A stretch of DNA of 64,000 bases from Candidatus Borrarchaeum weybense (GTDB taxonomy: Archaea > Asgardarchaeota > Sifarchaeia > Borrarchaeales > Borrarchaeaceae): assembly GCA_019057385.1 (NCBI GenBank), contig JAHQJS010000006.1, positions 186,001 through 250,000 on the forward strand, written 5' to 3'. Below are positions 1 through 7,737 of this stretch, piece after piece. The notes under the pieces are model-generated. The model did not search any database and was not told where the DNA came from. It worked only from the letters and a program-made list of their open reading frames with translations. A program made the translations under genes and the position numbers. Within the stretch, counting starts at the first letter, position 1. Each line of letters starts with the position of its first letter.

Positions 1-2
1 CT

Positions 3-410
3 AAAATCGTCACTTTTGCATGTTGGAAGTGAGGATACGAAGCCGCAGACATGGCTGGTGTTACAAGAACCCAGTATCCTGCCAACGTGTTGCCTATAAG
101 GGTCCCGTGTGCTGGTCGAGTATCTCCTGACCTCATTATACGAGCGTTGAGACGAGCCGATGCTGTGATAGTTGTCGGTTGATACGAAGGCGAATGCGAC
201 TTTGAGATTGGGAACAAGATTGCAAAAATGCAGATTGACTATCTCAAAGAAATGCTTAAGACCATCGGATTAGACGAACGTCGTATACAAATGAAATGGT
301 GTTCCGCCGCTGAAGGCGAAAAATTCGCTCTGATGGCGAATGAAGTGACAAACGAAATCTTAGAATTAGGACCTAATCCACTAAAAAACAGACCTGCTGC
401 AAAAGAATGA
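3..410 (+). CDS. vhuD: VhuD/MvhD-like hydrogenase Fe-S subunit, two in-frame UGA (probable selenocysteine), 5' partial
   Basis: The gene is open at the left edge and ends with TGA at 408-410. The reading frame starting at base 3 gives a MvhD/VhuD protein (the delta subunit that hands electrons from hydrogenase or formate dehydrogenase to HdrA). It is interrupted only by TGA at 30-32 and at 180-182. Both fall where the family has Cys or Sec: the first in a CWK-UGA-GYEAAD segment matching the family's CNWC/U motif, the second in VVG-UGA-YEGECDF matching AGC-H-x-G-D-C. Flanking family motifs (AGVTRTQYPANV, CAGRVSP, SAAEGEKFA) are intact on both sides. Reading UGA as Sec is an inference from this placement. 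Selenocysteine in VhuD is established for Methanococcus-type methanogens and Lokiarchaeota. A conventional caller would report only the last 60 codons, from the ATG at 228. The N-terminus lies outside the window. Confidence 0.85.
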
Positions 411-465
411 AACTCATGGGAAAACTTAGTTCATGAGTTAACGCCCCTGCGAGGGGTGCGGCAGA
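411..465 (+). ncRNA. Candidate SECIS-like RNA element in the vhuD 3' region
   Basis: Directly after the vhuD stop lie two hairpins. The first has a perfect 8-bp stem, AACTCATG (411-418) with CATGAGTT (432-439). The second is GC-rich, CGCCCCT (442-448) with AGGGGTG (452-458), and has a 3-nt loop. The second can be extended downward by G437-C462 and U-G wobbles, leaving AA (440-441) bulged. An ATGA (433-436) and a GA (464-465) flank that extended helix, resembling the SECIS kink-turn core, but I see no convincing lower helix beneath it. Archaeal SECIS elements normally sit in the 3' UTR, as here, in the 96-nt gap before the next start. The two foldings compete, so the exact structure is not settled. 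It could instead be a processing or terminator hairpin. Confidence 0.5.
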
Positions 466-506
466 TATACCTTATCTTTATCATTCTCTTAGGAGATTAT
501 ATACAA

Positions 507-1712
507 ATGGAAATCGGAGAATTCTTCGCTGTAAGGCCAAAAGAAGGTCTTGAAGAGCTTGAATCCCACGAGTTGAAGTATGGAAACGGTGCAATTCAAG
601 CTATAATGAATTTCATGCTAAAAAACCAATTAGTTGATGTCTTCTTGTCATTTACAGAACGTAAAGATCATTTTTCACTTAAACCGGTTATTGTAGAAGA
701 GCCCAAAGAAATATTTGATATTTCTCTTTCACAATTTATTGCGTATAATTTACCAAACATCGATTCTGTTTCAAAATATGTTGCCTCTAAACTCAACGGG
801 GCAAAAGATAACGACAAAAAAATAGGGGTAATTGCCAGACCCTGTGATATTAGAGCGTTCATAGAACTGGCAAAACGTGATCAAATTTCACTTGATAATC
901 TTTTTGTGATTGGGCTCGAATGTATTGGTCGAATAGACCCAAGAGAACTCAAAAAAGTCCTTAAAAAAGCCGAGATTGACCCTGAAAGTGTGGTTAACGA
1001 AATAATAAATAACGGAGTCTTGACTCTGGAACTTAATACTGGAACAACTCAAGCCTTCAAGTTGGGCGAAGAAATCGATGTCAGGAGTTATTGTAATCAG
1101 TGCCCAAAGAAGGTTCCGAAAGAAAATGTTGCAGATTTAACCTTCTGGATTGATCATCCTCTTGAAGGAAATGAAGAGATTTTTGAAGTTCGTTCTACGC
1201 AGGGAAAGGAAGTGTTGGAGAAAGCAGCAACTGAAGTAATCGAGGTAGAAAAGCTTTCGGATGAGAATATTCAACAACTCAAGAATTACATTGCCTCCTT
1301 AGAACAAACTGCGCTTGAGCTGCAAGAGTCCGAATTTGCCAAGTTAGACGAAATGTCTGATGAAGAGCGGTTTGATTATATAATTTCAAACTTCGAGCAA
1401 TGCACGAGTTGTATGATGTGTATCCGTGCATGCCCGATCTGCTATTGTAAAGATTGTAATGTTGTACGAAGAAGAAAGGAATTAGATCCTATTATGATTA
1501 ATTTAACCCGCCTATCTCACGTAGGAGATACGTGCATCGCATGCGGAAAATGTAGCGAGGTCTGCCCGAAGTCGATTCCGCTATGTCTCATTTCAAAGAA
1601 ACTAGTGGAAGATTTAAAAGAACTCTGGCCTGGTCACGAGCCTGGTCACACTATAGAGGAAATTCCGCCAAGATCTTGGAAAGGCATGAAAGCAGCGAGT
1701 GGCGCTGAATAA
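507..1712 (+). CDS. F420-reducing hydrogenase/formate dehydrogenase beta subunit-like protein (FrhB/FdhB family)
   Basis: A 401-residue FrhB/FdhB-family protein, which in known members carries FAD and Fe-S clusters and exchanges electrons with coenzyme F420. The N-terminal half has the family core with IARPCDIRAF near residue 110 and CNQCPKK from residue 196. The C-terminal part has a Cys-rich segment, CTSCMMCIRACPICYC from residue 299, and CIACGKCSEVCP from residue 343, consistent with two [4Fe-4S] clusters. I chose the ATG at 507 because AGGAG lies at 491-495. A GTG at 456 would add 17 residues but would run through the candidate SECIS hairpin and lacks a ribosome site. It lies between vhuD and hdrCB genes on the same strand, suggesting that it connects F420 (or formate) with the Hdr module. 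The exact substrate cannot be read from sequence. Confidence 0.8.
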   Translation: MEIGEFFAVRPKEGLEELESHELKYGNGAIQAIMNFMLKNQLVDVFLSFTERKDHFSLKPVIVEEPKEIFDISLSQFIAYNLPNIDSVSKYVASKLNGAKDNDKKIGVIARPCDIRAFIELAKRDQISLDNLFVIGLECIGRIDPRELKKVLKKAEIDPESVVNEIINNGVLTLELNTGTTQAFKLGEEIDVRSYCNQCPKKVPKENVADLTFWIDHPLEGNEEIFEVRSTQGKEVLEKAATEVIEVEKLSDENIQQLKNYIASLEQTALELQESEFAKLDEMSDEERFDYIISNFEQCTSCMMCIRACPICYCKDCNVVRRRKELDPIMINLTRLSHVGDTCIACGKCSEVCPKSIPLCLISKKLVEDLKELWPGHEPGHTIEEIPPRSWKGMKAASGAE

Positions 1713-1762
1713 TTAAATAATTCTCAAACTGTCAATAAACCATCAAAATCAGTTATGAGGGT

Positions 1763-2929
1763 ATGAAATTGCAAAAAAGCATGATGACTGCTGAAGATAT
1801 AGTAGATTATTGTTATCAATGTGGCAAATGCTCTGGCAAATGCCCACTCGGACATATTATGGAATCGCCTAGAGTTATAATTCAGAAAGTACTTTCAGGA
1901 GACACCGAAGAGGTGATAAAGTCTAAAGATGTTTGGCGATGCCTCACGTGCAATGAATGCACAGTTCCAGAGTGTCCAATGGCTATCAATTTTGCTGAGT
2001 TTATTCGGACAATACGTACCAATGCGGTACGTGAGGGCTACCAAAACTTCAGAGAAACACATCACGAGGTTTTCAAAACAGCAACTAGATTAATGGCAAA
2101 CCCTAATATTAAGCCGAACAAATTATTGAACTGGCCAGAAGATGCTAAAATAAGTAAGGAAGGAGAAACTGCCCTCTTTGTTGGTTGTTTAGAGTTTTTT
2201 GATAACGTCTCTTATTTTGCCGATATGGGAGCTAAGTACGGTGAGATTTCAAAAGATGCTGTGAGAATCCTTAATGAATTAAATATTGTCCCTGTAGTCG
2301 TTGAGGACGAGAAATGTTGTGGACATGACGTTCTATGGTCTGGCGATGAAGAAACTTTTCTGAAATTGGCAGAGTACAATACAACTGCCTTTAAGAAAGC
2401 TAATGTGAAGCGTATTATAACTACTTGCGCAGAATGCTACCGCACATTAGCAGTAGATTATCCGAATTACGTGCCAGATTTTGATTTTGAGGTTATCCAT
2501 CTCTCCGAATTTCTTGCAAAGAAAATTGATGAAGGAAAATTAAAATTCCCCAGACATTTTAACAGAGTGGTAACGTATCACGATCCATGTCGACTAGGAC
2601 GACACATGAGTGTTTACGATGCTCCTAGAAAAGTGATGGAGCGTATCCCAGGTCTTACCTTAAAAGAAATGAAGAAGAATAAAGAGAAAGCGCTCTGTTG
2701 TGGTGTCAGTTCTTGGCTTAATTGTGATGATTATGCAAAAGCAATAAGGATAGACAGATTGACTGATGCACAAAACACAGGAGCACAAATATTAGTGAAT
2801 ACGTGCCCCAAGTGTGAGATGCATTTCAATTGTCTGAGATGTGAAAAAGGTGAGGACAAACCTTTAGATTTTACAAAATTAGAAGTAATGGACTTCGTGA
2901 CGCTTGTCGCAAAGGCTTTAGGTATTTAA
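1763..2929 (+). CDS. HdrC-HdrB fusion (heterodisulfide reductase CB-like / HdrD-like)
   Basis: A 388-residue fusion of a ferredoxin-like HdrC region with an HdrB region. The N-terminus has C17-x2-C20-x2-C23-x3-C27 and C60-x2-C63-x2-C66-x4-C71, two [4Fe-4S] sites. Two CCG domains follow: GC near 141, CCG near 185 and TCAEC near 220, then DPC near 274, CCG near 311 and TCPKC near 347. In Hdr these domains bind the noncubane clusters that reduce CoM-S-S-CoB or another disulfide. The ATG at 1763 has GAGGG just upstream. It is separate from, but collinear with, the FrhB-like gene and hdrA (15-bp gap to hdrA). The true disulfide or other acceptor in a non-methanogen is unknown. Related HdrD and glycolate oxidase-type proteins share the architecture. 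Confidence 0.85.
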   Translation: MKLQKSMMTAEDIVDYCYQCGKCSGKCPLGHIMESPRVIIQKVLSGDTEEVIKSKDVWRCLTCNECTVPECPMAINFAEFIRTIRTNAVREGYQNFRETHHEVFKTATRLMANPNIKPNKLLNWPEDAKISKEGETALFVGCLEFFDNVSYFADMGAKYGEISKDAVRILNELNIVPVVVEDEKCCGHDVLWSGDEETFLKLAEYNTTAFKKANVKRIITTCAECYRTLAVDYPNYVPDFDFEVIHLSEFLAKKIDEGKLKFPRHFNRVVTYHDPCRLGRHMSVYDAPRKVMERIPGLTLKEMKKNKEKALCCGVSSWLNCDDYAKAIRIDRLTDAQNTGAQILVNTCPKCEMHFNCLRCEKGEDKPLDFTKLEVMDFVTLVAKALGI

Positions 2930-2944
2930 CTGGGAGGTTCATAC

Positions 2945-4498
2945 ATGGCTAGTCCCAACGAGTCAAACAATGTCGTCTTGGTTATTGGTGGTGGAATTGC
3001 AGGTATCCAGTCTTCATTAGACCTTGCGAAATTGGGTTTTAATATATACCTTGTTGAAAAACGCCCTAGTATTGGAGGCATAATGGCGCAACTCGACAAA
3101 TTATATCCTTCAATGGAAAACAGTCTGTATCACTTAACTCCGAAAATGGGTGATGTACTAGAAAACCCAAATATCGCATTACTCACCTATTCTGAAGTGA
3201 CAAATGTTGATGGATCCGCAGGCGACTTTAAAGTGACTATTCTGCAGCATCCACGCTTTGTCGATGGTACAAAATGCGATGCATGCGATACATGTACGAC
3301 GGTTTGCCCAATGGTGACCGTGGACACAGATTTCGATATGGGGCTGGGAAAAAGAAAAGCAGCGTACACACCATTTACACAGGCAGTACCAAAAACATAC
3401 GTGATCGATAAAGATATCTGCTTATATTTCAACAACAAAATGTGCCAGAGTTGTCAAAAATTATGCCCAAAAGGCGCTATTAACTTTGATCAGGAGCCAG
3501 TTGAGAGGCAAATCGATGTAAATGCGATAATTGTCGCAACTGGGGTACTACGATATAACATATCAAATCTATCAAAGTATGGCTATGATTTTGAAAATGT
3601 TTTGACAGGATTGGAATTTGAAAGAATTCTAACATCGAATGGACCTACTGAGGGTCAAATAATTAGAATTTCTGACAGGCAAATACCAGAAACCATTGCA
3701 TTCATTCCCTTAGACTCATCAAAGTCACAAAAAGCGGTTGCAATAAAACAAAGTATTGAATCCAAAGAAAGAAATCCCAACATAGAGTGCGTTGTTCTCA
3801 TGGATGGAACTTTAGAAGATGAGAAGTTTGCCACATTTATTCAAAGGTCAATGGCAGACGGTGTCAGTTATATTGATGGGATTATTTCCGCAGTAGAAGA
3901 AGATCCAGATCGCAAAGATTTGATTCTTCAATACAAAGACAAAAATTCAGAGGAAAATAAAGAAATAAAAGTCAATATGGCAATCCTCTTTGACCAATTA
4001 CTTCCTTCAAAGGAAGAGATGACCCAGCTGGCATCAGTTTTGGGGTTAAAACTAACCAAGAAAGGGTTCTTTAAAAAGAAATCAAAATCAGAAACTGTTG
4101 AAACAAAAAAGGCTGGAGTCTTTGCTATAGGTGCTGGGCTGCAACCAGAAGATGTTTCGTTGGTATTAACTGATGTTAATACGGTAGTATCAAAAATCGC
4201 CTCACAATTTGCACCACCAGAACTATGGACGCCTAAAGCATTCGTTGAAACAGAATATTGCATTGGTTGCGGATATTGTAGAGAGGCCTGTCCCTTTTAT
4301 GCTATTAGCCTGCAGGTAGTAGAACTAGAGTTACCTGTGGCAGAGGTGGCGGGTATACCTCTCAAAACAAGAAAGGCACAGGTACATGAAAGTCTCTGTA
4401 GAGGTTGCGGAATCTGCGTTTCAGAATGTCCTGTTCAAGCCATCAGATATGGTGACCCACAAACATTGGAGCAAGTACTTTCGGCACCTGTTGAATAG
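2945..4498 (+). CDS. hdrA: HdrA-like flavoprotein, short and missing several cluster cysteines
   Basis: A 517-residue HdrA-family protein. The FAD motif GGGIAGIQ begins at residue 15, followed by an inserted ferredoxin region (CDACDTCTTVCP from 111; CLYFNNKMCQSCQKLCP from about 159) and a C-terminal two-cluster ferredoxin (CIGCGYCREACP from 439; CRGCGICVSECP from 485). Compared with methanogen HdrA (about 650 residues) it lacks the N-terminal domain of about 140 residues. The CSMC motif is replaced (N59 and Y62 in place of Cys), and the HCVGSRD and YCSRVCC cysteines are absent (PLDSSKSQ near residue 254). The start has a GGGAGG site at 2931-2936. HdrA normally bifurcates electrons with FAD. 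Whether this version can is doubtful, and it may act as an electron-transfer scaffold for VhuD, FrhB-like and HdrCB subunits. Confidence 0.85.
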   Translation: MASPNESNNVVLVIGGGIAGIQSSLDLAKLGFNIYLVEKRPSIGGIMAQLDKLYPSMENSLYHLTPKMGDVLENPNIALLTYSEVTNVDGSAGDFKVTILQHPRFVDGTKCDACDTCTTVCPMVTVDTDFDMGLGKRKAAYTPFTQAVPKTYVIDKDICLYFNNKMCQSCQKLCPKGAINFDQEPVERQIDVNAIIVATGVLRYNISNLSKYGYDFENVLTGLEFERILTSNGPTEGQIIRISDRQIPETIAFIPLDSSKSQKAVAIKQSIESKERNPNIECVVLMDGTLEDEKFATFIQRSMADGVSYIDGIISAVEEDPDRKDLILQYKDKNSEENKEIKVNMAILFDQLLPSKEEMTQLASVLGLKLTKKGFFKKKSKSETVETKKAGVFAIGAGLQPEDVSLVLTDVNTVVSKIASQFAPPELWTPKAFVETEYCIGCGYCREACPFYAISLQVVELELPVAEVAGIPLKTRKAQVHESLCRGCGICVSECPVQAIRYGDPQTLEQVLSAPVE

Positions 4499-4646
4499 AT
4501 TCCAATCTAAACTTATCCTCTCTGGTGCCTTCATAAAAAGACGTGATGCAAAAACAGCATGTTAAATAATGTTCAAAAACTGACACGATGGAAAGATTAA
4601 AAGAGATCGTTTCAGCTCATATATTTGAAATTCAGCTCATCTAAAT

Positions 4647-6389
4647 ATGGTGGTAACATTGACAAGGAATCTGTTAATCAAAAATGGAACCGTTTTTGAC
4701 CCAACTAACGAAATTGACGGCGAGAAAATAGATATTGCTATCAAAGACGGGAAAATTGTCGAGAAAGTACCCAAAGATGCTAAAATTATAGATGCTTCAA
4801 ATATGATCGTGATGCCTGGTGGAGTCGACCTTCATGCGCACATTGCAGGGAGCAAAGTAAACAGTGGTCGGCTCTTCAGACCTGAAGATCATCGTTATGA
4901 GGTTTACGCACGTACAGCTACGACTCGCGCTGGCGTGGGACATTCAGTTCCCTCGACATTTACGGCAGGATATCGCTATGTAAATATGGGTTATACTACG
5001 GTAATGGAACCAGCAGTACCTCCACTGAAAGCCAGACATACCCACGAGGAACTAAGAGATACACCCATAATTGATAAGGCGTGCTTCCCACTCTTTGGAA
5101 ACAACTGGTTCGTATTAGAATGCATTGCAAACGACAACCTTGACATGCTTGCCGCATTTATTGCATGGATGCTCAAAGCAACAAAAGGATATGCCATCAA
5201 GCTCGTCAATCCGGGCGGATCAGAAGCCTGGAGTTGGGGTAGAAACGTGGACTCTTTAGATGATCCCGTTCCTAGTTTTAATGTTACTCCACGCCAGATC
5301 ATTAGATACTTGGCACAAGCAAACGAAAAACTAGGGCTTCCTCATCCAATCCATCTCCATACGGTAAATCTCGGACAACCTGGTAACGTTGAAATTACTA
5401 TTGAAACGATGAAAGCGCTAAAAGACATTAAGGTAGCAGGAAATGGGAATGGAGGGCGTAAAGAAGTTCTTCATATGACACATCTTCAATTTCATAGCTA
5501 CGGTGGAACTGGTTGGAGAGATTTCGGTTCTGGTGCCGCTGAAATAGCGGATTATTTGAATAAGAACGACCATGTAAGCTTCGATCTCGGGCAAATAATG
5601 TTCGGAGACACGACTACAATGACTGCGGATGGTCCAATGGAGTATAGCCTATATAAACTGACACATAACAAATGGATGAACGGAGATGTCGAATTAGAAT
5701 GTGGCTCAGGAATAGTGCCTTTTACATATTCTAGAAAAAACCCAGTGAACTCCATTCAGTGGACAATTGGAATGGAATATGCATTATTAATTGAAGATCC
5801 TTGGCGGGTAGTTCTAACAACTGACCATCCTAACGGAGGTCCTTTTACTACATATCCTGGCTTAATTTCATGGCTTATGAGTAAAAAAGCACGTGACGAC
5901 ATATTGAAAGGTGCACATAAAAAAGCAACCAGCGCAAGCACATTAAGTGACATCGACAGAGAACTGACCTTCTATGAAATTGCAATCATGACGCGAGCAG
6001 CCGCTGCAAGATTATTAGGCTTAAAGAATAAAGGACATCTTGGAATTGGAGCAGATGCTGATGTCGCTATCTACAATTTCGACCCCGTAGCTAATCCCTC
6101 TGAAAATCATGTTGCCATACAAAAGGCATTCTCTAATACAGCATACACAATCAAGGACGGCGAAGTAGTTGCAAAAGATGGAAACATTTTAGCCTCGCCA
6201 GAAGGAAGAACTTTTTGGCTAGATATTAAGATCCCAGCAGAACTAGAAAATGCATTGTTACCGGTTTTGGAAGAGAAGTTTCGTAACTATTACACCATTC
6301 AACTCAGCAATTACCCCGTAGAACTAGACTATCTACCTCGCTCTACACCGCTCCAAATGGATGTCACTCAAAATTTTAGTTCTAACTAA
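4647..6389 (+). CDS. fwdA: Formylmethanofuran dehydrogenase subunit A
   Basis: A 580-residue amidohydrolase-fold protein of the FwdA/FmdA family. FwdA interconverts formate plus (tetrahydro)methanofuran and formylmethanofuran, the first C1 step of the archaeal Wood-Ljungdahl branch. The metal-binding HAH is at residues 63-65 (GGVDLHAHIAGSK). Further family motifs are YAIKLVNPGGSEAW near 187, HPIHLHTVNLGQPGN near 235, HMTHLQFHSYGG near 277 and TTDHPNGGPFT near 393. Length matches methanogen FwdA. No fwdB, C, D, F or G gene adjoins it, so the partners must be elsewhere. It lies 148 bp after hdrA on the same strand and may have its own promoter. Confidence 0.92.
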   Translation: MVVTLTRNLLIKNGTVFDPTNEIDGEKIDIAIKDGKIVEKVPKDAKIIDASNMIVMPGGVDLHAHIAGSKVNSGRLFRPEDHRYEVYARTATTRAGVGHSVPSTFTAGYRYVNMGYTTVMEPAVPPLKARHTHEELRDTPIIDKACFPLFGNNWFVLECIANDNLDMLAAFIAWMLKATKGYAIKLVNPGGSEAWSWGRNVDSLDDPVPSFNVTPRQIIRYLAQANEKLGLPHPIHLHTVNLGQPGNVEITIETMKALKDIKVAGNGNGGRKEVLHMTHLQFHSYGGTGWRDFGSGAAEIADYLNKNDHVSFDLGQIMFGDTTTMTADGPMEYSLYKLTHNKWMNGDVELECGSGIVPFTYSRKNPVNSIQWTIGMEYALLIEDPWRVVLTTDHPNGGPFTTYPGLISWLMSKKARDDILKGAHKKATSASTLSDIDRELTFYEIAIMTRAAAARLLGLKNKGHLGIGADADVAIYNFDPVANPSENHVAIQKAFSNTAYTIKDGEVVAKDGNILASPEGRTFWLDIKIPAELENALLPVLEEKFRNYYTIQLSNYPVELDYLPRSTPLQMDVTQNFSSN

Positions 6390-6607
6390 ACTTACATCTT
6401 TTTTTTCAACTTTAAAATGATTTTATAGCGCAGGTTTTTTTCCCCGTGAAATCTTTCAAAGATAAGCCTAATGTCTCTTATCTAGTGTATGCTCAGTTTT
6501 CGAAAATAGTCAATATCTTCAAAATCTGAATCATTCACGTTTCTGAGGAAATGGTTTTTAAGGATCGATAATGATGATTCATACAACGAGTCTTGGTGAT
6601 GCTATAA

Positions 6608-7573
6608 ATGCCTTGGATACCTCTTTCAACAGTGAAACCCTTTGAAATAGATAGAGCTACACGCCAACGTCTCTATTTTGGACTTGGTGAATTTCCACCG
6701 TTGAACCTTGTCGATCCTAAAGAGGTTGAAAAGTATCTGCGCTGGCATCCAAAACTGGTAAATAACGAGGAAATCATCTCAGTAACGGAAGTCTATGGCT
6801 ATTATCCTGACCTCTATGAGCATTGGTCTCGGAATAAAGTCTACCTTATAGACTTTTTAACTGAGGGTATTCCCATTTCCTCTATTGAGGGTGGCGGTTT
6901 AGATCTCGTAAAAGAAAATGTAGTTGGAAAAGTTGTAGACCCAGATGCTGGCATTCGAGAGCGGTCTGTGCAAACTAAACTCTACCAGAGTGGGTATCCA
7001 GTGCCTGAACCAAGAGGCTTATCGCTTCCTATGCAAGCAGAAGATGAAGAAATCTTAAAACACGCGAAACCTAAGTCTGTGCTTTGGATGGACTATATAA
7101 ATTCTAAATACACCTTTGAGAAGTATATGCTTCGACTATGCCTCGGAGAGGAAAGGGTAAACAGTTCATTCCAAGATATAAGTGACCTTATTATAGCAAT
7201 GTGGGATCTTGGTATTGCCCATGGTGATCTAAAAGGAGAGCATATTCTTAGAACAAAGAAGGATAACTGGGTAATTATTGACCTTGGAGAAGCGAAGGAT
7301 GATGAATATACAGCCCGTGTTGCCGACTTATATGTCCTCGTCACTGATACAACTGTATTTATCGAGAGACACTTACGATCAAGAAATTTGGATGAAGAAG
7401 CATTTAATCATGCCTTAACTGATTTGGGCGATGCACTAACTTTATTCTTAGAAAATATCAGTACTTCTGTACGACAAAACTTGATGACGGATGTTTGGCG
7501 ACGAATTCGAAAAGAAGCAACAATATTAGGTGATGCTTTTCGGAATATCGTTGTATCTGCCTTTCCGACGTAA
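6608..7573 (+). CDS. Atypical protein kinase-like protein (RIO/Bud32-like fold)
   Basis: A 321-residue protein whose C-terminal half resembles small archaeal kinases. RERSVQTKLYQSGYPVPEP (about 117-135) resembles the helix-C/PVP region of RIO and Bud32 kinases. HGDLKGEHIL at 205-214 is the catalytic loop, with D207 as the presumed base. IIDLGEAK at 223-230 is a DFG-like metal site (D225). The Asn expected after the catalytic Asp (HGDLxxxN) is His212, which is unusual and could weaken metal binding. Residues 1-100 are unrecognised. GGTGAT lies seven bases before the ATG. It stands alone between fwdA and a glucoamylase gene. Kinase or ATPase activity is inferred from motifs only. Confidence 0.6.
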   Translation: MPWIPLSTVKPFEIDRATRQRLYFGLGEFPPLNLVDPKEVEKYLRWHPKLVNNEEIISVTEVYGYYPDLYEHWSRNKVYLIDFLTEGIPISSIEGGGLDLVKENVVGKVVDPDAGIRERSVQTKLYQSGYPVPEPRGLSLPMQAEDEEILKHAKPKSVLWMDYINSKYTFEKYMLRLCLGEERVNSSFQDISDLIIAMWDLGIAHGDLKGEHILRTKKDNWVIIDLGEAKDDEYTARVADLYVLVTDTTVFIERHLRSRNLDEEAFNHALTDLGDALTLFLENISTSVRQNLMTDVWRRIRKEATILGDAFRNIVVSAFPT

Positions 7574-7737
7574 TTTATTCCAGTAAAGCGATTTTTTGCC
7601 TGTCTACCTTTTCTTTTCATCTTTCTTTGTCGTTTGAGAATCTTCTTTTCTTTAATTACCGGGTTAGATTCACAAGAAATAAGAATAATGAATACGGTGT
7701 CTACTCAGAATCGAACTGAAGGCGAGGATGATTAAGA

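Noticed and set aside
3..410. vhuD as a pseudogene with nonsense mutations
   Set aside because: Only TGA, never TAA or TAG, interrupts the frame, both TGAs sit at known Cys/Sec positions, and the rest of the sequence is well conserved with no frameshift.
456..506. GTG start at 456 for the FrhB-like gene
   Set aside because: It would place 17 hydrophobic residues over the SECIS-like hairpin, while the ATG at 507 has AGGAG at good spacing and gives a family-like N-terminus.
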